DNA of 64,000 bases from Bacteroidota bacterium (GCA_023460855.1 JAEWOS010000018.1:62001-126000), one strand, 5' to 3'; counted from the first letter of the stretch, positions 1 to 8,263 are shown. Numbers and translations: made by a program. Notes: a model not told the origin generated them from the sequence alone.

Positions 1-340
1 ATTTGCTTCCGGAATTGGGCCCGACATTTACCTTAATGATGGTCGCAATATTATCATAAACTTTCTGGTAATCTTCCTGAATCATTCTGAAATTATTATC
101 CGAAAGCGATTTTTCAATCATTTGCAGGTCGGCGTCAGTTACTTTGAAATCTTTCTTGATTTTTTGTCCCTGACCTTCAAAAGAGTAGTGCGCATTTTTG
201 CCTTTGATCAGGAAATTCTCGTACACGGGAGCATAACCTCCGGAACGCGAATAGCTGTAATCAAAATCTGAGTATTTCTTCTGGGAATTACATGCTGTAA
301 GAATAATAAGCAGCAATACGCCTAATATTTTATTAACCAT
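1..340 (-). CDS. Partial hypothetical lipoprotein, C-terminus outside the window
   Basis: The reading frame opens with an ATG at 340 on the minus strand and runs off the left edge, so only about 113 residues are visible. The first 17 residues form a lipoprotein signal peptide: a hydrophobic run ends in the lipobox ILTAC, with Cys17 as the lipidation site. The mature part is polar, with no motif I can name. It starts 10 bases after the stop of the acyltransferase gene, so it is probably the third gene of a NUDIX-acyltransferase-lipoprotein operon. Function is unknown; it is probably anchored in the cell envelope facing the periplasm or surface. Confidence 0.75.
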   Translation of the reverse strand, partial: MVNKILGVLLLIILTACNSQKKYSDFDYSYSRSGGYAPVYENFLIKGKNAHYSFEGQGQKIKKDFKVTDADLQMIEKSLSDNNFRMIQEDYQKVYDNIATIIKVNVGPNSGSK

Positions 341-350
341 AAATTGTTTT

Positions 351-1154
351 TTATTGTTCGTTAGCTTCCAGTTGTTTTTTCGTTTTCAGTTCCTTTTCAT
401 AATCGTGAAGCAGGTTGAAATCTTCGGTCTGCTCAATCGCTGTCATTATTTTTACAAGAATCTGCTGTGCATTTTCGCTATCGTAATCTATCTCCAGCGG
501 TTTCTTGAATTCCATCGTTGGTTCTACACCGGTTACTTTTATTCGTAAACCTTTCTTGTCAAAAGCTCTGCGAAAACCATTTATTTTTATGGGAATTACA
601 ATCGGCCTTTGATTTTTGATCAGTTTTGCCGTTCCTTTTCTTCCCTGCGCAAAAGCAGCTGTGGTTCCTTGCGGAAAAGTGGCAACCCAGCCGTTATCAA
701 GCGCTTTCATGATATTGTCAATTTCTTTCAGATCCACCATTCGGTTTACGTTTTCTCCGCCTGCCCGCCAAGTTCTTTTTACAGTTACTGCGCCTGCAAC
801 TTTGAAAATACGCGTAAGAAATCCTTTATTCATGGTTTCTTCCGCCGCTACATAATACATATCTACTTTCGGATTCAGCAGATATACCGGATTTTTGATC
901 GTATTCAGATAGCCATTGTTAACAGCGCAAAAAACATGGTACATCGCTGCGATATCAGCAAAATAAGTCTGGTGGTTGGAGACGAAAAGGACATTGGTTT
1001 CCGGAAGATTCACCAGATTTTCGGTGCCTGAAATTTTGAGCTTGTTAAAGCCGTTAAATCTCCTGTACGAAACGATTCCCAAAATAAATATGATGAATCT
1101 TTTCAGAAAAAAAGGTGTCCCAAATGCATCAGTAAAAATACTCTTCTTCGCCAT
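351..1154 (-). CDS. 1-acyl-sn-glycerol-3-phosphate acyltransferase-like protein (PlsC superfamily)
   Basis: This 267-residue protein belongs to the PlsC/LPLAT superfamily, which moves acyl chains onto lysophospholipids at the inner membrane. Near residue 60 it has NHQTYFAD, corresponding to motif I. Near residue 163 it has FPQGTTA, corresponding to motif II (usually FPEGT). Further on it has VIPIKINGFRRAF, resembling motif III. The spacing in motif I is His-X5-Asp rather than the usual His-X4-Asp, and the motif II Glu is Gln, so it is a divergent branch and its acceptor is uncertain. I chose the ATG at 1154 over a TTG two codons upstream. The gene follows the NUDIX gene by 25 bases. Confidence 0.8.
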   Translation of the reverse strand: MAKKSIFTDAFGTPFFLKRFIIFILGIVSYRRFNGFNKLKISGTENLVNLPETNVLFVSNHQTYFADIAAMYHVFCAVNNGYLNTIKNPVYLLNPKVDMYYVAAEETMNKGFLTRIFKVAGAVTVKRTWRAGGENVNRMVDLKEIDNIMKALDNGWVATFPQGTTAAFAQGRKGTAKLIKNQRPIVIPIKINGFRRAFDKKGLRIKVTGVEPTMEFKKPLEIDYDSENAQQILVKIMTAIEQTEDFNLLHDYEKELKTKKQLEANEQ

Positions 1155-1179
1155 TCTCAAAAAAACATAATCTGCAAAT

Positions 1180-1809
1180 TTACAGATTTTTCATCAAGTG
1201 ACTGAATTCGCTCAGCATCATTGAAGTGGCTCCCCAGATAAAATAACCGTTGAAATTAATAACCGGAACTTCCACGCCGCGCGACGAAGGTAAAATCATC
1301 ATTTCCGGCTCTGTGGAAAGCTCCAGAATTGATTCTATCGGAAACTCAATGAGTTCTTCCGCTTCAGTTTCCTGGAGGATGAATTCAGGATTTTTTCTCG
1401 TGTACGAAATGTACGGATGTACATAAAAATTGCTTGGCGGAATATACATCGGCGACATTTCGCGGATGATGCGGATGTAATGCCTGTCGATTCCCATTTC
1501 CTCTGAAGTTTCGCGGATTGCGGTTGCGGCAAAATCTGCATCTTCGGGATCACGGCTTCCGCCGGGAAGAGAAATCTGTCCGCTGTGCTTGTCGTTTTCG
1601 TTTGTGGTGCGCACAATTAAAGGAAAAAACCAGCTGTCGCCCTTCATGTACAGCAAAATATTTACTGCAGCAAAACGTGGATTTCTGGTTAAAATCTCGT
1701 CATAGGTAAAAATAGGGCGATATGGCGGAGAATAAACGCGGTGTGCATCTTCTCCCCAAAGATCTGCTTTTTTTATCCTGTCTAAAAGGTCTTTTCCGAA
1801 AATTGGCAT
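1180..1809 (-). CDS. NUDIX hydrolase, CoA pyrophosphatase-like (NudL/YeaB type)
   Basis: This 209-residue enzyme should hydrolyse pyrophosphate bonds, probably in coenzyme A or related thioesters, in the cytoplasm. The segment KHSGQISLPGG just before the box matches the signature of the CoA pyrophosphatase subfamily. The Nudix box ends in RETSEEMGI around residue 115, giving the metal-binding REx2EE pattern. Length fits the family. It appears to be the first gene of a short minus-strand operon with the acyltransferase and the partial lipoprotein. A weak box similar to TAnnTTTG lies just upstream, but I would not rely on it. Confidence 0.85.
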   Translation of the reverse strand: MPIFGKDLLDRIKKADLWGEDAHRVYSPPYRPIFTYDEILTRNPRFAAVNILLYMKGDSWFFPLIVRTTNENDKHSGQISLPGGSRDPEDADFAATAIRETSEEMGIDRHYIRIIREMSPMYIPPSNFYVHPYISYTRKNPEFILQETEAEELIEFPIESILELSTEPEMMILPSSRGVEVPVINFNGYFIWGATSMMLSEFSHLMKNL

Positions 1810-1955
1810 GTGGCTAATTTACGGAATTTAAAGAGGCCTGCGTTTTAAAGAAAGGTTAAAAATCAGGAAAGAATCAATCGAATCCCTTAACTGTTGAGTA
1901 AAAAGCAAAACAGCATTTCTTGTCTGATTGATTGTAATAAAAATAGAACTGAGCT

Positions 1956-3512
1956 TTAGTTGGTATAACCCATCAGTTCTTCTTTCTGCGCATTGTAAAG
2001 CCTGTATTCCAGATATTTGAAGCTGTCGCGCGGAATAATGGTTACCCATTTTTTGTACTTCAGGAACCATTTCATCTGAATGCTGTGTATTCCTTTTGTT
2101 AGATAGGCTTCCACAAAAGGGTGAACATGCAGATAAAGCCTGCCTTTTTCCTGCTGCATCATGTTGCGGATATCTTCGCCCATTCTTTCTACCACGACAA
2201 TCGGAGCAAGGATTTCGCCGTCTTTATTCGGATTTTCTTCCTTCGTTTCTATCTGTTTTTCCGGACGGTTTCGTTGACGTGTAATCTGTATGAGTCCGAA
2301 TTTGCTTGGAGGCAGAATTTTGTGCCGCGATTTATCACGGGCCATTTCCGTTCTGAGATGTTCGTATAGTTTTCTGCGGTGCTCTGCATTCACCATATCG
2401 ATGAAATCCACCACGATGATTCCTCCCATATCGCGAAGTCTGAGCTGCCTTGCAATTTCTGTAGCTGCCATCAGGTTTACATTCAGGCCGTGTTCTTTGT
2501 TGCTGCCGGAGCTTGCGATGCTCGGTCCGGAATTCACATCGATTACATGAAGCGCTTCCGTGTGCTCAATTACGAGATAAGCTCCTTTGGATCCGGAAAT
2601 ATTTACGTGCTTTCCGAAGCTCTGCTTCAGCTGCTTCTCCACATTATAATATTCCATCAGCGGAATATGTCCGGTATAATGCTGAACGATATTTTTTCTT
2701 TCGGGTGCAATAACTTCCAGATAATTTCTCATATCGCGCACCATTTCTTCGTCGTCGCAAATTACCGAAACGAAATCTGCATTGAAATTATCACGTAAAA
2801 TCGCTGATGATTTATTGTCCTCGTTCAGCACGCGGCTCGGAACGATGTTTTTCTGGATATTTTTGAATGTGGATTCCCATTTCTCAACGAGCTGACCCAT
2901 ATCGTTGTGCAGTTCCGCAACTTTTTTGCCTTCGGCAACGGTACGGATAATTACGCCGAAACCTTCCGGTCTGATGCTTTCAATTAGCGTTCTTAACCGT
3001 TCCTTTTCTTCAGCGCTGCCAATTTTTTTGGAAATGGAAACTTTATTGTCGAACGGAATCAGTACGAGGAATCTTCCGGTAAGCGAAATCTGCGTGGAGA
3101 TTCTCGGTCCTTTTGTGGAAATCGGTTCTTTGGTAATCTGCAGCAGAACGATATCGTCTTTGGCAATAACCTTGTCGATAAGCCCGTTTTTGTTAATTTC
3201 TTTCTGAATCTCGAAATTTTTAAGGCTGGGGGAGTTCTGCTTTTTGCTGACGGTATCCCTCAGAAATTTCCTGTAGGTAAGGTATTGCGGACCTAAATCC
3301 TGATAGTGCAGAAACGCATCTTTATCGTGCCCGATTTTTACAAACGCAGCATTGAGGTTGGGTGCAAGTTTGCGCACTTTTCCCACAAAAACATCGCCGA
3401 CTGTAAAGTCATTCTTGTCTTCCTCTTCGTGAAGTTCGAAGAGGCGACCGTCTTCCAGCAGCGCAATTTTGGTTTGCTCACCTTCATGTGAAATAATCAG
3501 TTCTTTCTTCAT
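1956..3512 (-). CDS. rng: Ribonuclease E/G family protein (RNase G)
   Basis: This 518-residue endoribonuclease should process rRNA and degrade mRNA. An S1 RNA-binding domain lies at about residues 35-125 (start GDVFVGKVRKL). The two catalytic aspartate motifs of the family are present: VIDVNSG near residue 322 and IIVVDFIDM near residue 367. The length suits RNase G, without the long scaffold tail of RNase E. The CPxC zinc-link motif used for dimerisation in E. coli enzymes is missing; the segment after KFGLIQITRQR has no cysteines. Upstream lie the 30-residue basic protein and HU, both on the same strand. The 150-base leader contains an 8-bp inverted repeat. Confidence 0.92.
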   Translation of the reverse strand: MKKELIISHEGEQTKIALLEDGRLFELHEEEDKNDFTVGDVFVGKVRKLAPNLNAAFVKIGHDKDAFLHYQDLGPQYLTYRKFLRDTVSKKQNSPSLKNFEIQKEINKNGLIDKVIAKDDIVLLQITKEPISTKGPRISTQISLTGRFLVLIPFDNKVSISKKIGSAEEKERLRTLIESIRPEGFGVIIRTVAEGKKVAELHNDMGQLVEKWESTFKNIQKNIVPSRVLNEDNKSSAILRDNFNADFVSVICDDEEMVRDMRNYLEVIAPERKNIVQHYTGHIPLMEYYNVEKQLKQSFGKHVNISGSKGAYLVIEHTEALHVIDVNSGPSIASSGSNKEHGLNVNLMAATEIARQLRLRDMGGIIVVDFIDMVNAEHRRKLYEHLRTEMARDKSRHKILPPSKFGLIQITRQRNRPEKQIETKEENPNKDGEILAPIVVVERMGEDIRNMMQQEKGRLYLHVHPFVEAYLTKGIHSIQMKWFLKYKKWVTIIPRDSFKYLEYRLYNAQKEELMGYTN

Positions 3513-3550
3513 TGCAATCTAAAAAATATATTGATGCACGTTGTAAAGGG

Positions 3551-3580
3551 ATGCTGCAACAGTTTCAGCCGCTGCAGCAT
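3551..3580 (-). other. Inverted repeat in the leader of the RNase G gene
   Basis: The arms ATGCTGCA and TGCAGCAT are perfectly complementary and flank a 14-base loop. The hairpin lies 38 bases upstream of the RNase G start codon. It is not followed by a T-run on the minus strand, so a simple intrinsic terminator is unlikely; the T-run precedes it instead. It could be a structured 5' leader or the 3' end of the upstream small-protein transcript. Confidence 0.5.
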
Positions 3581-3661
3581 GTAAAAAAAATAGCTGATGC
3601 AATTTAATTAAAAATTAAACATCAACTATATGATAATATTATATGAAGCAGGTTGCGACTA

Positions 3662-3754
3662 CTATTTCTTCTTCTTGTGTCTGTTTGCTCTTCTTCTTTT
3701 CTTTCTCTTGTGGGTCGCTACCTTGTGTCTTTTTCTTTTCTTTCCGCTTGGCAT
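3662..3754 (-). CDS. Very small, very basic protein; candidate ribosomal protein (bL38-like)
   Basis: This 30-codon frame runs from an ATG at 3754 to a TAG at 3662 and is too short for most gene finders. The product starts MPSGKKRKRHKVATHK and is more than half Lys/Arg/His, with no acidic residue. That composition is typical of RNA-buried ribosomal peptides. From memory, near-identical short frames sit beside HU and RNase G in many Flavobacteriia. A Bacteroidota-specific ribosomal protein, bL38, was described from the Flavobacterium johnsoniae ribosome, and this could be its gene, but I cannot confirm identity by alignment. It starts 35 bases after the HU stop and is probably cotranscribed with HU. 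Confidence 0.65.
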   Translation of the reverse strand: MPSGKKRKRHKVATHKRKKRRRANRHKKKK

Positions 3755-3789
3755 TTTCTTGGATAGTTTAAAAAATTAATATTCTAAAA

Positions 3790-4080
3790 TTATTTTACTG
3801 CTACTCTGTTTTTCACTTTTTCAGTGAAGGTTTTAGACGGCTTAAAGGCCGGGATATTGTGAGCCGGAATTTCAATTGCAGTATTCTTGGAAATATTTCT
3901 ACCAGTTTTTGCCGCTCTGGTTTTAATAATGAAAGAACCAAACCCTCTCAAATAAACATTATCACCCTTATACATCGCGCTTCTGATCTCATGCATGAAA
4001 GCTTCTACAACTTTCTGTGTTTCAGCTTTTTCCGTTCCCAATTTTGTGGAGATGGTGCTTACCAATTCTGCCTTTGTCAT
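3790..4080 (-). CDS. hup: HU family DNA-binding protein
   Basis: This 96-residue histone-like protein bends and compacts DNA as a dimer. The N-terminal MTKAELVSTIS helix, the GFGSF turn near residue 47 and the arm containing GRN and IPA are hallmarks of HU/IHF. The C-terminal FKPSKTFTEKV is also typical. A good promoter lies directly upstream (TTG and TATATTTG boxes) and overlaps the start of the divergent mutY gene. The small basic protein and RNase G follow on the same strand. Confidence 0.93.
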   Translation of the reverse strand: MTKAELVSTISTKLGTEKAETQKVVEAFMHEIRSAMYKGDNVYLRGFGSFIIKTRAAKTGRNISKNTAIEIPAHNIPAFKPSKTFTEKVKNRVAVK

Positions 4081-4109
4081 TTTCTAATTTTTCTTTTATT
4101 TTTGGTGTG

Positions 4110-4137
4110 CAAATATAAAATTAATTTTTGAATCCAA
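4110..4137 (-). promoter_or_regulatory. HU promoter (Bacteroidota -33/-7 boxes) overlapping the mutY start
   Basis: On the minus strand the -7 box TATATTTG occupies 4117-4110 and a -33 TTG occupies 4137-4135, with 17 bases between them. This matches the flavobacterial consensus TTG-N(17-23)-TAnnTTTG. The element lies across the presumed TTG start codon of mutY on the other strand. Confidence 0.7.
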
Positions 4138-5162
4138 ACAAACAAAACCCTGATTTTCTTCACATTGGTAAACTTCTGACGGACTGGTTCAGCGAAAATG
4201 GCCGCGATTTTCCGTTCAGAAAAACGCAGAATCCATATAATATCTGGATTTGCGAAATAATTTTTCAGCAGACAAGAATTGAACAGGGAATCCGCCATTA
4301 CAATAATTTTATCCGGCGTTTCCCGAATGTAAAAGAATTGGCGAATGCGCAAAACGATGACGTGCTGCTGTACTGGAAAGGTCTCGGGTATTATTCGCGC
4401 GCAATTAACCTGCATCAAGCCGCAAAGCAGATCATGGAGGATTATGGTGGAAATTTTCCTGCAGAATATTCCGAAATGCTCAAACTGAAAGGAATCGGAA
4501 AATACACAGCCGCCGCGATTGCAAGCATCAGCTTTGGAAAGAAAATTCCCGCTGTTGACGGTAATTTTTACCGCGTGTTAAGCCGGCTTTTTGCCGACAG
4601 TTTTGACATTTCTAATCCAAAAGCTTTTCCGCACTTTTCGGATATTGCATTGAAGATGATGCCCGACGAAAATCCCGGAGCGTTTAATGAAGCGGTGATG
4701 GATCTTGGATCGGAAATCTGCAAACCTCGTAATCCGTTATGTGAAATGTGTCCGTTGCAAAATCATTGCCGCGCATTTCAGCAGGGAGGGGTTCATGATT
4801 TTCCCGTGAAAACCGGAAAGACTAAAATATCCGATCTCTCTTTACGCTACTATTATATCTGTCACAAAAATAATTTTCTGATCAGGCAGCGCGGAAAAAA
4901 GGATATCTGGAAAAATCTATATGAATTTCCGGTGGAACTGATTAACGGACAGAATTTTGAAGAGAAAGACAGTACGATTCTCAAACATAAGCTCACGCAT
5001 CGCAATCTTACCATTACAATCGACACTGTGGAAATTCCAGAAACTGAGGAATTCAAGAGATATGCTGCCGACCATAATCTGGAAATCTGCAACTACCAAA
5101 AATCGCTGCTCAAGTCATTTCCCAAACCGTTGCAGAATTTTATCGAACTGCAACACCTTTAA
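4128..5162 (+). CDS. mutY: A/G-specific adenine DNA glycosylase MutY
   Basis: This 344-residue base-excision repair enzyme removes adenine mispaired with 8-oxoguanine. The helix-hairpin-helix LKGIGKYTAAAIAS is near residue 125. The family motif FNEAVMDLGSEIC follows, with the catalytic Asp. A [4Fe-4S] cluster is bound by cysteines near 198, 205, 208 and 214 (C-X6-C-X2-C-X5-C). The C-terminal part from about residue 235 resembles the NUDIX-like 8-oxoG recognition domain. The start appears to be TTG at 4128; no ATG is available near the N-terminus. gldD follows after 48 bases. Confidence 0.93.
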   Translation: MNPNKQNPDFLHIGKLLTDWFSENGRDFPFRKTQNPYNIWICEIIFQQTRIEQGIRHYNNFIRRFPNVKELANAQNDDVLLYWKGLGYYSRAINLHQAAKQIMEDYGGNFPAEYSEMLKLKGIGKYTAAAIASISFGKKIPAVDGNFYRVLSRLFADSFDISNPKAFPHFSDIALKMMPDENPGAFNEAVMDLGSEICKPRNPLCEMCPLQNHCRAFQQGGVHDFPVKTGKTKISDLSLRYYYICHKNNFLIRQRGKKDIWKNLYEFPVELINGQNFEEKDSTILKHKLTHRNLTITIDTVEIPETEEFKRYAADHNLEICNYQKSLLKSFPKPLQNFIELQHL

Positions 5163-5198
5163 CCCGATAATTAACAGAAGTTTTCGGCTGTTAATTCG

Positions 5199-5206
5199 TA
5201 TTTTTG
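5199..5206 (+). promoter_or_regulatory. -7 box TATTTTTG directly upstream of gldD
   Basis: TATTTTTG matches TAnnTTTG exactly and ends only four bases before the gldD ATG. If used, the transcript would begin at or within a few bases of the start codon. I see no clear -33 TTG at the expected distance. Confidence 0.5.
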
Positions 5207-5210
5207 CAAA

Positions 5211-5762
5211 ATGTTCAAAAAATTGACTGTTCCGGTCGTGTTTTTAGCCCTGGTTTCCTGTGGAAACGAAGCCATGCCTAAACCTTCAGGAGAATTGCGG
5301 CTGGAATATCCTGTTGCCAAATATGAAACGTTCGATGCATGTGCTTTTCGTTTTGAGAAATCCGGTTTCGCTACGATTACAGACGGTAAGAAACCATGCT
5401 GGTATTATCTGAATTATCCGGAGATGAAAGCGAAAGTTTTCATAACTTATTTTCCTGTTCAGAACGATTTTTCCGGTCATGTGAAGGAATCGGAGAAGAT
5501 GGTTTACGAACATACCAAGAAGGCGAGTTCCATCGATACCAAATCATTTGAATATCCTGCAAAAAGGGTTTACGGGAATTTTTATGAAATGAAAGGTCAG
5601 ACTGCTTCGAACCTGCAGTTTTTTGTAACCGACAGTACGCGTCATTTCGTTACAGCATATCTGTACTTCAACACGCGCCCGAAACCGGATTCACTTGCGC
5701 CGGCGGTGGATTATATCAAAAAAGATATGATGCACCTTATTGAAACTTTCGAGTGGAAGTAA
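5211..5762 (+). CDS. gldD: Gliding motility / type IX secretion lipoprotein GldD
   Basis: This 183-residue lipoprotein matches GldD, which is needed for gliding and type IX secretion in Flavobacterium. The signal peptide ends in the lipobox ALVSC with Cys17. The mature part contains the family-like segments LEYPVAKYETFD and CWYYLNYPEMKAKVFITY. It is envelope-located. In F. johnsoniae the mutY region, as I recall, carries ssb and gldE between mutY and gldD. Here mutY and gldD are separated by only 48 bases and neither gene is present. A PfkB kinase follows 43 bases downstream and may be cotranscribed. Confidence 0.85.
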   Translation: MFKKLTVPVVFLALVSCGNEAMPKPSGELRLEYPVAKYETFDACAFRFEKSGFATITDGKKPCWYYLNYPEMKAKVFITYFPVQNDFSGHVKESEKMVYEHTKKASSIDTKSFEYPAKRVYGNFYEMKGQTASNLQFFVTDSTRHFVTAYLYFNTRPKPDSLAPAVDYIKKDMMHLIETFEWK

Positions 5763-5805
5763 ACTAACGGATCGAAAATAATTTAGAAAAAAAACAGAAT
5801 TATAT

Positions 5806-6726
5806 ATGAAATTACTTGTTGTAGGAAGTGTAGCTTTTGATGCCATTGAAACGCCATTTGGCAAAACAGATAAAATTCTGGGTGGCGCTGCAACTTTTAT
5901 AGGGATTGCAGCCTCAATCATGGATGTAAAATCCGGGATTGTATCGGTTGTCGGAGGCGATTTTCCGGATGAATACATGAATGTGCTGGAAAAACGCGGT
6001 GTAAATACCGAAGGAATTGAAGTGGTGAAAGACGGTAAAACATTTTTCTGGAGCGGCAGATATCACAATGACCTCAATTCGCGCGATACTTTGGTGACAG
6101 AAGTAAACGTTCTGGAAAATTTCGATCCTAAAATACCGGATTCCATGCAGGATGCAGAAGTACTGTTGCTTGGAAACCTTCATCCCGGAGTGCAACTTTC
6201 TGTACTCGAAAAAATGAACAGCCGCCCGAAACTGGTAATTCTCGATACGATGAATTTCTGGATGGATACAGCGCTTGATATTCTGAAAGAAATGATTGCC
6301 AAGACAGATGTTATCACAATTAATGACGAGGAAGCCCGTCAGCTTTCCGGAGAATATTCGCTGGTAAAAGCAGCCAAGAAAATCCATGATATGGGCCCTG
6401 AATTCGTGATCATTAAGAAAGGGGAACACGGTGCACTGTTGTTTCATGAAGGCCGCATTTTTGCAATCCCGGCGTTGCCACTGGAAGAAGTTTTCGATCC
6501 GACAGGAGCCGGAGATACTTTTGCTGGAGGATTTGCGTCTTATCTCGTGAAAAAAGAACAGTTCGATTTCGAAACGATGAAATCCGCACTGATTGTTGGC
6601 TCCGCACTGGCATCATTCACCGTAGAAAAATTCGGAACAGACCGTCTTCAGGAAATTACCTGGGAAAATCTTCAGGAACGCATCGCGCAGTTTAAAGAAC
6701 TGACAACCTTTGAAGTGGAAGCATAG
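5806..6726 (+). CDS. PfkB family carbohydrate/nucleoside kinase
   Basis: This 306-residue cytoplasmic kinase belongs to the ribokinase (PfkB) superfamily. The C-terminal signature DPTGAGDTFAGGF near residue 230 contains the catalytic Asp and the anion hole. The N-terminus GGAATFIGIAASIM gives the substrate-side Gly-Gly motif. Length is normal. The substrate cannot be told from sequence; a sugar or a nucleoside such as adenosine are both possible. It follows gldD by 43 bases with no obvious promoter of its own. Confidence 0.85.
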   Translation: MKLLVVGSVAFDAIETPFGKTDKILGGAATFIGIAASIMDVKSGIVSVVGGDFPDEYMNVLEKRGVNTEGIEVVKDGKTFFWSGRYHNDLNSRDTLVTEVNVLENFDPKIPDSMQDAEVLLLGNLHPGVQLSVLEKMNSRPKLVILDTMNFWMDTALDILKEMIAKTDVITINDEEARQLSGEYSLVKAAKKIHDMGPEFVIIKKGEHGALLFHEGRIFAIPALPLEEVFDPTGAGDTFAGGFASYLVKKEQFDFETMKSALIVGSALASFTVEKFGTDRLQEITWENLQERIAQFKELTTFEVEA

Positions 6727-6764
6727 CAAAAGCCTGAAACTTTAAGAAAGAATTATAAAAAATT

Positions 6765-6797
6765 TTGGGAGCATTTGCCTTCAGAAAATTAAATTTG
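6765..6797 (+). promoter_or_regulatory. Promoter of the SurA-like isomerase gene
   Basis: A TTG at 6765-6767 and a -7 box TAAATTTG at 6790-6797 are separated by 22 bases, within the range known for Flavobacteriia. The start codon follows 25 bases after the box. Confidence 0.6.
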
Positions 6798-6821
6798 CAA
6801 ATTAAATTATAAAAGAAGTAT

Positions 6822-8189
6822 ATGTTTGAAAATATGAGATTTACTGCTGTACTGGCAGTTTTCTTCAGCTTTTTTTCAGTTTTCAGTTTCGCACAGCTCG
6901 AAAAGGGTCAGCTTGTTGACGGAATTGCCGCGGTGGTAGGAAATGAAATCGTGCTGGAATCCGATGTTACGGAACAAATGGCTTACGAGGCACAACAGGG
7001 AAATCCTGCAGGCGACAAATGCCAGTTTATGCAGCGTATCATCAACAACAAAATTCTGATTTACGAAGCGAAGCAGGATACACTGATCGAAAACCGTTCC
7101 GCTTATCTTAAGGATATGGCAAACAGTAAATATGCCCAGATTCTTGCAGGCTTTCCGGACGAAAGAACGATGCTTGATGCATATAAATTCCGTTCTTCTT
7201 ACGAAATGAAGAATGCAATTGAAAGACTGGACACAGATCAGTATTATGCGCAGGCAAAATATGCAAGAATTACGGAAAAAGCAGATGTTACGCCAAGTGA
7301 GGTAACAGATTTCTACACGATGTACCAAACGCAGTTCCCGATGGTACCGGAGGAAGTAGCGCTCGCGCAAATCACTATTCTGCCCGAACTTACGGAATCG
7401 CACAAACAGGAACTTATTGACAGACTCAACAAAATAAAGCAGGATATACAGAACGGAGAAAGTTTTGAAAGCCAGGCCAGAATTTATTCTGAAGATCCGG
7501 GTTCTGCAGCAAAGGGCGGTCTGTACACCAATATCAGTAAAGGACAGATGGTGAAACCTTTTGAAGCAGCTGCGCTCAATTTGCAGGAAGGAGAACTTTC
7601 CGAACCTGTTGCTTCAGATTTCGGGTATCACCTGATTCAGCTTGTTAAACGCACCGGAAACCGTTACGATGCACGTCACATTCTTTTGGCCGCTGCGCCG
7701 AACGAACAGGAAGTGGAAACTGCCAGAAAAAAACTCGACAGCATCAGAACGCTGATCGATACCGGAAAGATGACTTTTAAGGAAGCTGCAGTGAAATTTT
7801 CTGATGACAAACAGACGAAATTCAACGGCGGAATGCTGATTAATCAGCAGGACGGCTCGAACAGAATTGAAAAAGAATCGCTTTCACCTGAAATGGCTTA
7901 TGAACTTGCGGGAATTAACAAAGGCGATATGTCCGGCGTTTACGAAAACCAGTTGAACCAAAAAAAGGCCGTTAGCATTATGAGAGTGGAGGATATCATT
8001 CCTGCGCACAGTGTTTCCCTGGAAAACGACTACGACCGAATTAAGCAGATGGCACTCAACAAAAAGAAAAACGACATGATGGAAAAATGGATCCGCGAAA
8101 AGTCGCCGGAGATTTTCATCACGATCGACAAACGTTACAGTGAATGTTCGCTCGATCCGACACTGCAGAAAGCAATAGCAACACAGTAA
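6822..8189 (+). CDS. SurA-like periplasmic peptidylprolyl isomerase
   Basis: This 455-residue periplasmic chaperone should help outer-membrane protein folding. A signal peptide of about 25 residues ends at FSFAQ. A SurA N-terminal type domain follows, starting GIAAVVGNEIVLESDV. Two parvulin (PpiC) domains lie at about residues 180-280 (containing YSEDPGSAAKGG) and 285-390 (starting DARHILLAA). The first Met at 6822 keeps a normal signal peptide; Met5 is an alternative. The gene has its own promoter and ends in a strong terminator, so it seems monocistronic. Confidence 0.9.
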   Translation: MFENMRFTAVLAVFFSFFSVFSFAQLEKGQLVDGIAAVVGNEIVLESDVTEQMAYEAQQGNPAGDKCQFMQRIINNKILIYEAKQDTLIENRSAYLKDMANSKYAQILAGFPDERTMLDAYKFRSSYEMKNAIERLDTDQYYAQAKYARITEKADVTPSEVTDFYTMYQTQFPMVPEEVALAQITILPELTESHKQELIDRLNKIKQDIQNGESFESQARIYSEDPGSAAKGGLYTNISKGQMVKPFEAAALNLQEGELSEPVASDFGYHLIQLVKRTGNRYDARHILLAAAPNEQEVETARKKLDSIRTLIDTGKMTFKEAAVKFSDDKQTKFNGGMLINQQDGSNRIEKESLSPEMAYELAGINKGDMSGVYENQLNQKKAVSIMRVEDIIPAHSVSLENDYDRIKQMALNKKKNDMMEKWIREKSPEIFITIDKRYSECSLDPTLQKAIATQ

Positions 8190-8196
8190 AATATTG

Positions 8197-8224
8197 AACT
8201 CCGGAACTTGCCGGAGTTTTTTTT
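8197..8224 (+). terminator. Intrinsic terminator after the SurA-like gene
   Basis: AACTCCGG and CCGGAGTT form an 8-bp stem with a six-base loop, followed by eight T residues. Confidence 0.85.
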
Positions 8225-8263
8225 GGAAAATGGAAAAGCGGCAATAGTTTCAGAATAGTTCAG

